DNA from: Tenericutes bacterium MZ-XQ
GTDB lineage: Bacteria; Bacillota_I; Bacilli_A; Acholeplasmatales; Acholeplasmataceae
Direction of reading: 5' to 3'
Assembly (NCBI GenBank): GCA_002838205.1
Contig: CP017950.1
Coordinates: 124,001-188,000 of the forward strand
Length of the DNA stretch: 64,000 nucleotides
Position 1 is the stretch's first letter. The number at the start of each line of letters is the position of its first letter. This document shows positions 18,183-27,398 of the stretch, one piece after another. The position numbers and the translations under genes are program-made. The notes beneath the pieces were generated by a model. The model made no database searches. It was not told the DNA's origin and saw nothing but the letters and a program-made list of their open reading frames with translations.

Positions 18183-18809
18183 TTATAGATGCTCATATAT
18201 AAGATTTAAAAGCGTTTGTTTGAGTTCATGAGTTTCTTTCAAAATTTTTTTAGCTTCTTGCTGGTATAAGTTTTTTTGATTTTCACTAGACAAACCAGGA
18301 ATGTTAATTAAAACATTCATGAGCGCACCTTCGATACCACTAGACAAAGATAGAGCTGAAACACCTAAATCAGAAATCGTTTGCTTATTACCATATGCTA
18401 AGATGAAAGATAATCTTTCTAAAGCCTTAAAAGATATTTGCGCAACTCGATATGGAACCTTAATTGCCTCTAGTGTTGCATCCTGGATGGCTTGATTACG
18501 ATGAGGATCATCTTTTGGTTGTTGGTAAGCAGTCATAATTAGATTAAATGCTTCAGTATCTTTATCGATTAACTGAATGAGTTCTTCTTTAATGACTAGA
18601 AGGTGATTTAAGTGTTCATTGAACTCATTTTGTATGTCTTGATCAAGCTTTAAGAACTTTTTCTTTCCAACACTTAGGTGACCTACCATTCTCGCGAGTG
18701 ATACACCTAAAGTGGATAATAAAGCTGAAACAGATCCTCCACCAGGAGCTGGTTTCTGAGAATCAATTTCATTAATAAAATCAATAGTTTTTAAATCGAT
18801 GAGTTTCAT
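18183..18809 (-). CDS. fchA: Formimidoyltetrahydrofolate cyclodeaminase
   Basis: 208 residues, the usual single-domain length. It closes 5-formimino-THF to 5,10-methenyl-THF with release of ammonia. The family N-terminus is visible: PAPGGGSVSALLSTLGVSLA at residues about 17-36, then MVGHLSVGKKKF. It is the last gene of the hut operon, overlapping hutI by 4 bases, and pairs with the separate FtcD upstream; in animals the two activities are fused. FolD and Fhs at 58.8-61.3 kb can process its product. Confidence 0.92.
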   Translation of the reverse strand: MKLIDLKTIDFINEIDSQKPAPGGGSVSALLSTLGVSLARMVGHLSVGKKKFLKLDQDIQNEFNEHLNHLLVIKEELIQLIDKDTEAFNLIMTAYQQPKDDPHRNQAIQDATLEAIKVPYRVAQISFKALERLSFILAYGNKQTISDLGVSALSLSSGIEGALMNVLINIPGLSSENQKNLYQQEAKKILKETHELKQTLLNLIYEHL

Positions 18810-20068
18810 ATGGTCTTCCTTTCTGTATTAGACTTAATGACATGCTTTCCTTTGACGATAACATCACTGATATGATTGATGCCAAAGTGATATAACATGT
18901 AGGATAAGTTGGGTATATCAAGTAATATTAAATCTGCATTTTTTCCTTTTTGAATTGAACCTTTTGTTTGATCTATACCTAAATGATAAGCTGCATTTAA
19001 TGTTACTGCGTTAACGATTTCTTCAGGTTTTAGTTTTAGATGATTTGCAGCAAGCTGCATAATCAGTTGAAAGTTTTCTGTCGGACAGCTACCGGGATTA
19101 TAGTCGCTAGAGATAGAAATCGCACAGCCATGATCGATCATTTTTCGCGCATTGGCGTAATTTTTATTTAAGTAAAAAGATGTACCAGGCAAAATATTAC
19201 CAATAGTCATTGAGGATGCTAGTTTTTCAATGTCTACATCTTTAATTGCCATTAAATGATCAACAGAAGTTGCCTTCAAGTCAACTCCCAATCCAGTGCC
19301 ACCAAGGGGATCGATTTCATCTGCATGAACTTTTATTTTAAATCCTAATGATTTTGCATGTTCTAATATATCTTTGGTTTCAGAGACACTAAAGACACCC
19401 GTTTCACAAAATACATCTACAAACTCAGCTAGGTTTTCTGTTTTAATCATTTCTAAATCGGCTTTGATCTGCTTGATGTACGCTTCTTTATTATTTTTAA
19501 ATTCATTTGGGATTGCGTGTGCACCCATGTAAGTTGATATGATATCTATTGGGTGATGTTCATTTAGTGCATGAGCTACTTTCAATTGTTTGATTTCATG
19601 CTCTAAAGACAATCCATATCCGCTTTTTGCTTCTAAAGTAGTAACCCCATATTCTAAAAATCTATTTAATGATTGATAGGCTTGATGATAGAGATCATCA
19701 AATGAAGCTTTTCTTGTTTTATCGACAGTACCTAAAATACCACCACCTTGTTTTAATATATCAAGATAAGGGACATCTTGTCTAAGTTTTTCAAATTCAT
19801 GCTCTCTAGATCCTGCATGAACTAAATGCGTATGTGAATCAATAAAGCCAGGTAAACATATCTTTTGTTGAGCATTTAGAATTGTAGTATCATCATCTTT
19901 TAAATGTTCGAAATCATGTGTTCCATAGTCAAGAATTTTGCCACTTTTTATTGCGATAAACGGCTGATCAACAACTTCTAAAACTGACATGTCACTTCCT
20001 TTAATAGGTGGTGTTTTTGTTGGGTTATAGAGTTTATTAATGTTAATAATAATTAAATCAGCTTTCAT
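18806..20068 (-). CDS. hutI: Imidazolonepropionase
   Basis: 420 residues, amidohydrolase fold. It hydrolyses imidazolonepropionate to N-formimino-glutamate. The metal-binding HxH is in LPGFIDSHTHLVHAGSRE (about residues 70-87); later markers are KVHADEIDPLGGTGL and the SSDYNPGSCPTENF loop near residue 325. The ATG overlaps the ftcD stop by 4 bases and its own end overlaps fchA, so the operon is tightly coupled. Confidence 0.95.
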   Translation of the reverse strand: MKADLIIININKLYNPTKTPPIKGSDMSVLEVVDQPFIAIKSGKILDYGTHDFEHLKDDDTTILNAQQKICLPGFIDSHTHLVHAGSREHEFEKLRQDVPYLDILKQGGGILGTVDKTRKASFDDLYHQAYQSLNRFLEYGVTTLEAKSGYGLSLEHEIKQLKVAHALNEHHPIDIISTYMGAHAIPNEFKNNKEAYIKQIKADLEMIKTENLAEFVDVFCETGVFSVSETKDILEHAKSLGFKIKVHADEIDPLGGTGLGVDLKATSVDHLMAIKDVDIEKLASSMTIGNILPGTSFYLNKNYANARKMIDHGCAISISSDYNPGSCPTENFQLIMQLAANHLKLKPEEIVNAVTLNAAYHLGIDQTKGSIQKGKNADLILLDIPNLSYMLYHFGINHISDVIVKGKHVIKSNTERKTI

Positions 20069-21039
20069 GATAAACCCTCGATGTGAAACTCGACAATCTT
20101 TGATGAATTGAAATCTCTAAAGCCTAAATATTGAATGGCATACTGAGTCATTTCATCTAGACTCATCTTTGAATCATATGCAATATTTTCCATATCTAGG
20201 TAATAACATAATGAACGATATATCGCGTCTTTAGGCACTAATCCAACAATCTCAGAGGAAACGACTTTTACTCCATATCTTAATGCTTCCATATGAATCA
20301 TTTCATACATTCTATAGATTGGATTCTTTTTATAATCTAATATATTCATGGTTACTTGGGTATGATGTCTTTCTTCCAAATATGCAGGACCTGCTTGTAT
20401 ATATTGAAATCCACCACTCGATTTTCTGATGGTTTTTGCAAGTGTCTTTGCGATTTCAAGATCATTTGTATCAAGATCAATATTATAAGCGATCAATGGA
20501 AGTCTTGCGCCTATAGCGGTGACACCAAATGTATCATGTATCTTTGGATTTCCATAATCAGGAATCCATTTAGGATCTTTGATTTTTTCTTTCATGCCTT
20601 CAAATTCACCTTTTCTGATGTTAGGCAAACTCTCTCTATCAGGATGTGATGCTGCTTGTGCATATAAGAATATTGGTATGTCTAATGTTTCATTGACTTT
20701 TTTAGCAAGTATCTTTGCATAATCGACGCACTCATCAATTTTTATTCCAGAAATAGGGATAAATGGCACAACATCAACAGCACCCATTCTTGGGTGCTCC
20801 CCTTGGTGCTTGTTCATATCAATATGTTTTTTTGCTTGCTTAAAAAAATCAACAAGTGGATCAATCATATCATCAGGATTTCCAATAAGTGTAATGACTG
20901 TTCGATGATAGTCTTGATCAGGTTCATAACTTACAAGCTTAAATCCTTTTTTATCTTTTAGCGGTTCAATGATTTGATTTATTTTTTCTAAATCTCTACC
21001 TTCAGAGATATTGGGTACACATTGGACAATTTTTTTCAT
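20065..21039 (-). CDS. ftcD: Glutamate formimidoyltransferase
   Basis: 324 residues, the single-function form. It transfers the formimino group from N-formimino-L-glutamate to THF, giving glutamate. The family N-terminus VQCVPNISEGRD and the conserved GEHPRMGAVDVVPFIP (about residues 80-96) are present. It lies 2 bases after hutU on the same strand. The presence of ftcD and absence of a formiminoglutamase or HutF-like gene shows that this organism uses the folate branch of histidine degradation. Confidence 0.95.
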   Translation of the reverse strand: MKKIVQCVPNISEGRDLEKINQIIEPLKDKKGFKLVSYEPDQDYHRTVITLIGNPDDMIDPLVDFFKQAKKHIDMNKHQGEHPRMGAVDVVPFIPISGIKIDECVDYAKILAKKVNETLDIPIFLYAQAASHPDRESLPNIRKGEFEGMKEKIKDPKWIPDYGNPKIHDTFGVTAIGARLPLIAYNIDLDTNDLEIAKTLAKTIRKSSGGFQYIQAGPAYLEERHHTQVTMNILDYKKNPIYRMYEMIHMEALRYGVKVVSSEIVGLVPKDAIYRSLCYYLDMENIAYDSKMSLDEMTQYAIQYLGFRDFNSSKIVEFHIEGLS

Positions 21040-21041
21040 GA

Positions 21042-23051
21042 TCAGATCCCTTTCTCTTTTAGTGTTTTGTTTAACAATGCTTCATCAGCTACATAAGGTA
21101 TAGTAACTGTGGAATGATTACTTGTTTCATTAAATGTTTTTGTTGTTTCTAAAGCATGTTCATTAGTAGCCCAAGCCCGTCTTGATACACCAGCCATAAC
21201 ATCATAAAGCATTGCCCTTTTTAAAATTTCATCAACACGGTAAGAACCATCAAGCACCATACCATATCCACCATTAATGGATTTGCCGATACCGACGCCC
21301 CCGCCGTTATGAAGAGCAACTAAACTCATACCTCTAAGGGCATTACCTAAAGCAACATGTGTTGCCATATCCGCCATGATGTTTGATCCATCTTTTATGT
21401 TTGCTGTCTCTCTAAAAGGACTATCAGTACCACCGGTATCATGGTGATCTCTACCAAGCATGATTGGGCCTGTTTTTTTATCTCGAACGAGTTCATTAAA
21501 TTTTAATGCTATATTTAATCTTCCATAGGCATCTTGATAAAGAATTCTGGCTTTTGTCCCTACAACAAGATTGTTTTGCTTTGCGTTTTTAATCCATAAG
21601 TAATTATCATTATCTTGAAATCTTCGTCTTGGATCAATGCATGACATTGCGACTTGATCAGTTAGGTCTAAATCTTTTTCTTTTCCAGATAAACATACCC
21701 ATCTAAATGGACCATAACCATAATCGAAAAGTAGTGGTCCCATGAGATCTTCTACATACGATGGATATATAAAACCATCTAAATCATTTTCTTTGTTTTT
21801 ACATATGTTTTTAATTCCAGAATCATAGAGTGCTTTCAAAAAACTATTACCATAATCAAAGAAATATGTACCTTGCTGAACTAAATTTTCTATTGCGTGA
21901 TAGTGTCTATGGAGTGTTTGATCAACTTTTTGTTTAAATAAGTGTTTATCTGTCTTGAGCAAATCAGTTCTTTGTTCAAATGACATATCAACAGGACAAT
22001 AACCGCCATCATAGACAGCGTGGCAGCTCGTTTGATCGCTCAATAAATCGATGTGAATATGATGTTTATAAGCATATTCCAATAGATCGACTATATTTCC
22101 GTGATAGGCAATCGCAATAGATAACCCTTTTTCTTGATGATCCTTAGCGATTTCAAATGCTTCTTTAGGGCTTCGAACAATGTTTGATACCCAAGATTGG
22201 TCATGACGCGTTTTAATTCTAGATAGATCAACTTCTGCAATAATGCCGACACCACCAGCGATTTTGATGGCCTTGCCTTGTGCACCACTCATTCCACCTA
22301 ATCCAGATGACACGAATAACTTACCTTTAAGGTTCTCTTGTGAAGATAATCCAAGTTTAAGTCTACCTGCATTTAGTAAAGTAGAATAGGTGCCATGGAC
22401 AATACCTTGGGGGCCAATATACATGAATCCACCCGCAGTCATCTGACCATAATTAGCAACACCTAAGGCTTGTGCTCGATTAAAATCGTCCATGTTATCA
22501 TAAATACCAACCATAAGACCATTGGTTAAAACGATTCTAGGAGCTTCTTTATTAGACTTATATAACCCTAAAGGGTGACCAGAGAGAATTGAAAGTGTTT
22601 GATCATCTTCCAAAATTTCTAAGTATTTTTTGATAAGGTGATATTGCATCCAGTTTTGACAAACTTGACCAGTTTCTCCATATGTAACAAGTTCATAAGG
22701 ATAAAGGGCAACATCAAAATCAAGATTGTTATCAATCATGACTTGAAATGCTTTACCTTCAAGTGTTTTTCCTGGGTAATGATCAACTGGAAGTCCTTTG
22801 ATATTTCCTTTAGGACGGAAGCGGTACCCATAAATTCTTCCATGTGTTAATAATTCTTCTAAAAATTCAGGTGCTATCGTATCATGCCATTTTTTGGGAA
22901 TATATCTTAGCGCATTTTTAAGTGCCAATTTTATCTCTTTATTGCTTAATGACATTTCTCTTTTTGGTGCTCTTCTAATACCTTCTTCAAATGTTGGATA
23001 TTCTGGCAGAGTATCAAAGATATGTTCAAGTGTTATTTCACGCAAGCTCAT
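21042..23051 (-). CDS. hutU: Urocanate hydratase, long form
   Basis: About 669 residues. It hydrates urocanate to imidazolonepropionate with tightly bound NAD+. Conserved segments include NWMQYHLIKKYLEIL, GLMVGIYDNMDDF, SGLGGMSGAQGKA and GRDHHDTGG. It is clearly longer than the roughly 550-residue Bacillus or Pseudomonas enzymes and closer in length to the animal enzyme. The start is ambiguous: ATG 23051 (or the preceding ATG) is very close to AAAGGAG, and TTG 23045 has better spacing. It overlaps hutH by 14 bases. Confidence 0.92.
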   Translation of the reverse strand: MSLREITLEHIFDTLPEYPTFEEGIRRAPKREMSLSNKEIKLALKNALRYIPKKWHDTIAPEFLEELLTHGRIYGYRFRPKGNIKGLPVDHYPGKTLEGKAFQVMIDNNLDFDVALYPYELVTYGETGQVCQNWMQYHLIKKYLEILEDDQTLSILSGHPLGLYKSNKEAPRIVLTNGLMVGIYDNMDDFNRAQALGVANYGQMTAGGFMYIGPQGIVHGTYSTLLNAGRLKLGLSSQENLKGKLFVSSGLGGMSGAQGKAIKIAGGVGIIAEVDLSRIKTRHDQSWVSNIVRSPKEAFEIAKDHQEKGLSIAIAYHGNIVDLLEYAYKHHIHIDLLSDQTSCHAVYDGGYCPVDMSFEQRTDLLKTDKHLFKQKVDQTLHRHYHAIENLVQQGTYFFDYGNSFLKALYDSGIKNICKNKENDLDGFIYPSYVEDLMGPLLFDYGYGPFRWVCLSGKEKDLDLTDQVAMSCIDPRRRFQDNDNYLWIKNAKQNNLVVGTKARILYQDAYGRLNIALKFNELVRDKKTGPIMLGRDHHDTGGTDSPFRETANIKDGSNIMADMATHVALGNALRGMSLVALHNGGGVGIGKSINGGYGMVLDGSYRVDEILKRAMLYDVMAGVSRRAWATNEHALETTKTFNETSNHSTVTIPYVADEALLNKTLKEKGI

Positions 23052-24564
23052 CATCTCCTTTAAAAAGTAAGTTATATAAAGTATCATCATTTAACATATG
23101 TTCTGCTTTATGAATGTGTGGATACATCACTTCATCTGTCCTAATGAATGGGATTTGATTTGAAATAAAGTCAAAAGCGATTTTGGTTTTTTGACCTAAA
23201 TGCTCTTTTCCTCTGAAATGTAATGCTTGGGAAGCAGTAAACATCTCTAAAGCAATGACTTTTCTAGTATTATCTAATATGGTTTTTGCTTTTCTTGCTG
23301 AAGTAGCACCCATGGATACATGATCTTCCTGGTTTGCAGAGGAAGGTATGGAATCAACTGATGCTGGATGTGCATACACTTTATTTTCACTAACAATAGA
23401 TGCTGCAGCATATTGAACTATCATAAACCCTGAATTAACTCCAGAATGTGATGATAAAAAAGGAGGTAATCCATCATTTAATTTTGGATTAACAAGTCTT
23501 TCAATACGACGCTCACTGATGTTTGCAAGTTCTGAGATTGCCATACCCAAATAGTCGAAAGCTAAAGCTAAAGGTTGCCCGTGAAAGTTACCCGCACTAA
23601 TCGCTTGTTTTTCGTCAATAAACAAAATGGGATTATCAGTCACAGAATTCATTTCAATATCAATGATGTTCTTCACATGGTAGAAAACATCAAGAGAAGC
23701 TCCATGAACTTGAGGAGCACATCTGATAGAGTAAGCATCTTGAACGCGTTTTGTACATTGATGAGTTATATTTTTACTATCTTTAAGTATTTCTTTTACA
23801 TCATATGCAACCTCCATTTGTCCAAGATGTTTTCTAACATTTTGAATTTTTGGATCAAATGCATCTATAATAGATTCTAATGCTTCCATGGTGAGTGCCA
23901 ATGATACATTAACAAATTTGAGTAGTTTAAAAGCATCATATAAAACTAAAGCTCCAATAGCTGTCATCGCTTGTGTTCCGTTAATTAAACTCAATCCTTC
24001 TTTTGGATGTAATTTATCAAGTGGCTTTATATGTGCTTTTTCAAGCGCGATACTTGCAGGCATACGCTCATTTTTATAATATACCTCACCAAGTCCTAAA
24101 AGCGGTAAACCCATATGTGCAAGAAGAGCTAAATCTCCACTTGCACCTAAACTACCCTGTTCAAAGATTACTGGTATGATGTTTTCGTTTAAAAATCGAA
24201 CCATAAGCTCTATGGTTTCTAATCGTGTTCCACTATATCCTTTGATGAGTGCATTGATTCTTAGAGCTATCATAGCTCTAACGACTTCAATAGATAAAGG
24301 ATCCCCCATAGAACATGCGTGACTTTTTAAGAGATTGACTTGTAGCTCTTCAAGCTTATCGTCTTCAATCTTAACATCTGCCAAGTGACCAAAACCTGTG
24401 TTAATGCCATAAATTGGTTTTTCTCTTTTTAAAAGCTCCTCGACTAAAGCAGAAGCCTTGTGAATGTCTTTAATACTTTCCTTTGAAATTGATACCTTCT
24501 CGTGATGTCTAGCAATAAAAACAAGATCATCTATTGTTAAATTTTGACCGTCTAATATTATCAT
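23038..24564 (-). CDS. hutH: Histidine ammonia-lyase
   Basis: 508 residues, normal length. It removes ammonia from histidine to give trans-urocanate. The self-forming MIO cofactor triad Ala-Ser-Gly is in GSLGASGDLALLAH (about residues 140-153); other family markers are YGINTGFGHL and the VTDNPILF region. It is the first gene of the histidine operon. Upstream are an extended -10 and a cre-like site. AAAGGA precedes the ATG at 24564. Confidence 0.96.
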   Translation of the reverse strand: MIILDGQNLTIDDLVFIARHHEKVSISKESIKDIHKASALVEELLKREKPIYGINTGFGHLADVKIEDDKLEELQVNLLKSHACSMGDPLSIEVVRAMIALRINALIKGYSGTRLETIELMVRFLNENIIPVIFEQGSLGASGDLALLAHMGLPLLGLGEVYYKNERMPASIALEKAHIKPLDKLHPKEGLSLINGTQAMTAIGALVLYDAFKLLKFVNVSLALTMEALESIIDAFDPKIQNVRKHLGQMEVAYDVKEILKDSKNITHQCTKRVQDAYSIRCAPQVHGASLDVFYHVKNIIDIEMNSVTDNPILFIDEKQAISAGNFHGQPLALAFDYLGMAISELANISERRIERLVNPKLNDGLPPFLSSHSGVNSGFMIVQYAAASIVSENKVYAHPASVDSIPSSANQEDHVSMGATSARKAKTILDNTRKVIALEMFTASQALHFRGKEHLGQKTKIAFDFISNQIPFIRTDEVMYPHIHKAEHMLNDDTLYNLLFKGDDELA

Positions 24565-24589
24565 GATTTGTCATTTTCCTTTCAAAAAA

Positions 24590-24619
24590 TGTAAGCGCTT
24601 ATATATATTTATTGTATCA
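24590..24619 (-). promoter_or_regulatory. hut promoter with cre-like site
   Basis: On the minus strand an extended -10 TGATACAAT lies at 24611-24619. Just downstream, at the predicted transcript start, is the palindromic ATGTAAGCGCTTATAT (plus strand, around 24589-24604), one mismatch from the CcpA cre consensus. A bound repressor here would block transcription of hutH. Confidence 0.6.
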
Positions 24620-24708
24620 TATTTTTAAGCAAAGATATAGTCACTTATCAAGAGTATATTTACCTTTATTTAATTAAAATCTCATGTATAATAGAAGTAG
24701 GTGAGAAT

Positions 24709-25548
24709 ATGCGAATAATAGAGTCGAAAATGATAACAGAAGAAGTAAAAAGATTAGCACTTGATGCCAATTGTGATCTGGGCACTTCTTTTATTGATTT
24801 ACTCAGGGAGAAAATTAAATCAGAAAAATCAAAAATTGGTCAAAACGTTTTAGAACAAATTGTGGAAAATGACGAAATTGCCAGATTGGAAAAAGCACCT
24901 ATGTGTCAAGATACAGGTTTAGTAGTTTGTTTTGTTGAACTTGGTTATGATGTGCATTTAAAAGGTGACTTATATGAAGCGATTAATCAAGGTGTAAGAG
25001 AAGCTTATGATGAAGGCTTCTTTAGAAAGTCTATTGTAAGACATCCATTAGACCGCATCAATACAAATGATAATACACCAGCTATCATACATATCAAACT
25101 TGTTCCAGGAAATCAAATCAAAATCACTTTAGCTCCAAAAGGCGGAGGTAGTGAAAACATGAGTTTGGTAAAGATGCTTACACCTGCAGAAGGTATAGAA
25201 GGTATAAAAAAACTTGTACTGCATACGATTTTTTATGCTGGTGGAAAACCTTGTCCACCACTGATTGTGGGCATTGGTATTGGTGGGAACTTGGAAAAAT
25301 CAGCTTTGATAGCAAAAGAAGCTATTTTAAGAGATGTCGAGGATGTTAATCCAGATCCAATGCTCAGAAAACTTGAATCTGAAATTTTAGATGAGATTAA
25401 TCAACTTGGTGTAGGTCCTATGGGATTTGGAGGAACAACGACTGCACTTGCAGTTAAAATTAATGTTCATCCATGTCATATTGCATCATTGCCAGTAGCT
25501 ATCAATCTACAATGTCACGCTTCAAGACATAAAACGGGGGTGATATGA
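24709..25548 (+). CDS. Class I fumarase-type hydratase, alpha subunit (candidate mesaconase)
   Basis: 279 residues, matching the N-terminal subunit (TtdA/FumA-alpha) of two-subunit iron-sulfur fumarases and tartrate dehydratases. Three cysteines expected to hold the 4Fe-4S cluster are visible: in APMCQDTG (about residue 65), in NLQCHASRH near the C-terminus, and in GKPCPPL. TATAAT at 24687-24692 and AGGTGA precede the start. Placed between the histidine operon and the glutamate-to-citramalate operon, it is a good candidate for mesaconate hydratase, since class I fumarases are known to accept mesaconate; fumarase in central metabolism is the alternative. Confidence 0.85.
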   Translation: MRIIESKMITEEVKRLALDANCDLGTSFIDLLREKIKSEKSKIGQNVLEQIVENDEIARLEKAPMCQDTGLVVCFVELGYDVHLKGDLYEAINQGVREAYDEGFFRKSIVRHPLDRINTNDNTPAIIHIKLVPGNQIKITLAPKGGGSENMSLVKMLTPAEGIEGIKKLVLHTIFYAGGKPCPPLIVGIGIGGNLEKSALIAKEAILRDVEDVNPDPMLRKLESEILDEINQLGVGPMGFGGTTTALAVKINVHPCHIASLPVAINLQCHASRHKTGVI

Positions 25549-26099
25549 TGCACGTAAAAACGCCTATTTATGAAGAGACGATTAAACGGATGAAAGCAGG
25601 AGATATTGTATATATCTCAGGTACGATTTATACAGGTAGAGACCAAGCACATAAAAAAATGGTCGAAGCTTTAGAAAAGAATGAACCATTACCTTTTGAT
25701 TTTGTTGGACAAGTTATTTATTATGTAGGACCAACGCCAGCAAAAATTGGACAACCTATAGGGTCATGTGGACCAACGTCTAGTTATCGTATGGATCCTT
25801 TTGCCAAACCACTGATGGAAAAAGGATTAAAAGTTATGATAGGTAAAGGAGATAGAAGTGATGCGTTCATAGAAGAAATGATTGAGCAAAAGGGTGTATA
25901 TCTTCAAGCTGTCGGTGGTGCTGGAGCATTGTTATCAAAAAAAGTGCTTAAAAGTGAAGTTATTGCTTACCCTGAGTTAGGACCAGAAGCGATTCACAAG
26001 CTAGAGGTAAAAGATTTTCCAGTGATTGTTACCTATGATATATATGGTGGAAATCTTGTTAAAGATGAAGTGAACAAATACAAAACTATAGAATTATAG
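25545..26099 (+). CDS. Class I fumarase-type hydratase, beta subunit (candidate mesaconase)
   Basis: 184 residues, the C-terminal domain/subunit of the class I fumarase family (FumA-beta/TtdB). Conserved segments are GDIVYISGTIYTGRDQAHK near residue 20, VGPTPAK, and GSCGPTSSYRMDPF. Two adjacent ATGs (25545, 25548) overlap the alpha stop, so translation is coupled after GGGGTGAT. It forms a complex with the preceding subunit. The glutamate operon converges on it from the right. Confidence 0.88.
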   Translation: MMHVKTPIYEETIKRMKAGDIVYISGTIYTGRDQAHKKMVEALEKNEPLPFDFVGQVIYYVGPTPAKIGQPIGSCGPTSSYRMDPFAKPLMEKGLKVMIGKGDRSDAFIEEMIEQKGVYLQAVGGAGALLSKKVLKSEVIAYPELGPEAIHKLEVKDFPVIVTYDIYGGNLVKDEVNKYKTIEL

Positions 26100-26105
26100 C
26101 ACGAA

Positions 26106-26132
26106 TAAAGGCTTGGAGATTCCAAGCCTTTA
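26106..26132. terminator. Hairpin between convergent operons
   Basis: Perfect 12-bp stem TAAAGGCTTGGA (26106-26117) / TCCAAGCCTTTA (26121-26132). The T tails are weak on both sides. The stop codon of the convergent gene lies in the stem. Confidence 0.65.
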
Positions 26133-27398
26133 TGTATAAAATAAGCTAAATTGATGTATAAACTGAAAGACAATGAATAAATCTGCAGAACCACCGAAAC
26201 TTATGTTATGTTTGATACAATAATTTGTGAAGTCTTTAATGTCTTTATCGATATAAGGGTTAACTTGGGACGACATAGCTTTAAAATGTTGATAGTTTTC
26301 AAGCGAACCTGAGCGATTGAGCAGCACGGTATCTTCACTGTGAATCATGAAAAACAATAATATGTGATGATAGTTCTTTGGATCTAGTATGTCGATATAT
26401 TTAAAATAGTTAAAAGCTTTCTTAACAGTTGGAAGTCCATTAAAAACTTCACCTCTAATGCCTTTGATTTGATAGGTTTTAAAAGCATTGATACCCGCTG
26501 TCATTATGTTTGACTTAAAGTCATCTAAAACATGGAAGGATAGTTCCTTTATTCTTTGATAGATATCAGACGAGGGCTTACTGTTTTTAATGATATGTCC
26601 AATGGATAGAAGCACAAAACCCAATATATATATTAATCCTTTATATGTGTTGACATCATTTGTAAAAAGATACATTTCCTTTTCTGCTTGCCTACCTATG
26701 TGATTTGCTTTATCAAATAAGTTTGGGTCATCATCAAAGATCATACCTAGCTCAAATATTTCAAGAAAATAAGGCATCAAAATATCAATGGATTGATACA
26801 TAAGTTTGTAGTTCATATCTGGATGTGATCCTGAAGATGTTGGTGTTACAAGTCCGAACTTAGGATCTAAGTTAAGTTCGTTTAACATTGCTTGTTTAAT
26901 AAAATGAGATATTTCTTTTTTTAAAAATTCTACAATTGAGATATCTATATGTAACAACAGTTCTTCCAAGGTATGTGTTTGCTCTCGCATACAAGCAATT
27001 GCTGGTTTTTCACACAACATGCAGGTTCGTAAAGGTAAATTAAAATCTTCTCTTGAAACAAGTTTTTGATCTTGATATAAATCTAAATCTATGAGCCTAC
27101 CTAAAGGGTGACTTGTTTCTATATCAATCAGAGTATCTTTTATTTCTTCCAATTGGTCTGCTTGTATTGCATAAACATAATAGGGCCCATCAAAGCCCTT
27201 TTTAAATGTTTTATAGATGACTTTAAATTGATTTTCTATCAACCCGTGAAATATATTCAAAAGAAAAAAACTTGAGTATCTTTCTTTATTTTGCCCTGGT
27301 GTGTTTGACTTTATAAGAATAAGGGTTTTATAATTTTTTGAGATGCTTTTGATATGTTCAAATCGTTCTTCTCGAGCTTTTAAAATATGATCATTCAT
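26130..27398 (-). CDS. citXG: CitX-CitG fusion, citrate-lyase prosthetic group synthesis and transfer
   Basis: 422 residues with two domains. The N-terminal part (about 1-165) has CitX features: HPLGRLIDLDLY and a cysteine pair in CMLCEKPAIACMREQTH; CitX attaches the phosphoribosyl-dephospho-CoA group to the acyl carrier subunit. The C-terminal part (about 170-422) has CitG features: SSGSHPDMNYKLM and TNDVNTYKGLIY, for making the prosthetic group from dephospho-CoA and ATP. Such fusions are known from other bacteria. It is the last gene of the operon, overlapping citC by 8 bases. Confidence 0.85.
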   Translation of the reverse strand: MNDHILKAREERFEHIKSISKNYKTLILIKSNTPGQNKERYSSFFLLNIFHGLIENQFKVIYKTFKKGFDGPYYVYAIQADQLEEIKDTLIDIETSHPLGRLIDLDLYQDQKLVSREDFNLPLRTCMLCEKPAIACMREQTHTLEELLLHIDISIVEFLKKEISHFIKQAMLNELNLDPKFGLVTPTSSGSHPDMNYKLMYQSIDILMPYFLEIFELGMIFDDDPNLFDKANHIGRQAEKEMYLFTNDVNTYKGLIYILGFVLLSIGHIIKNSKPSSDIYQRIKELSFHVLDDFKSNIMTAGINAFKTYQIKGIRGEVFNGLPTVKKAFNYFKYIDILDPKNYHHILLFFMIHSEDTVLLNRSGSLENYQHFKAMSSQVNPYIDKDIKDFTNYCIKHNISFGGSADLFIVFQFIHQFSLFYT

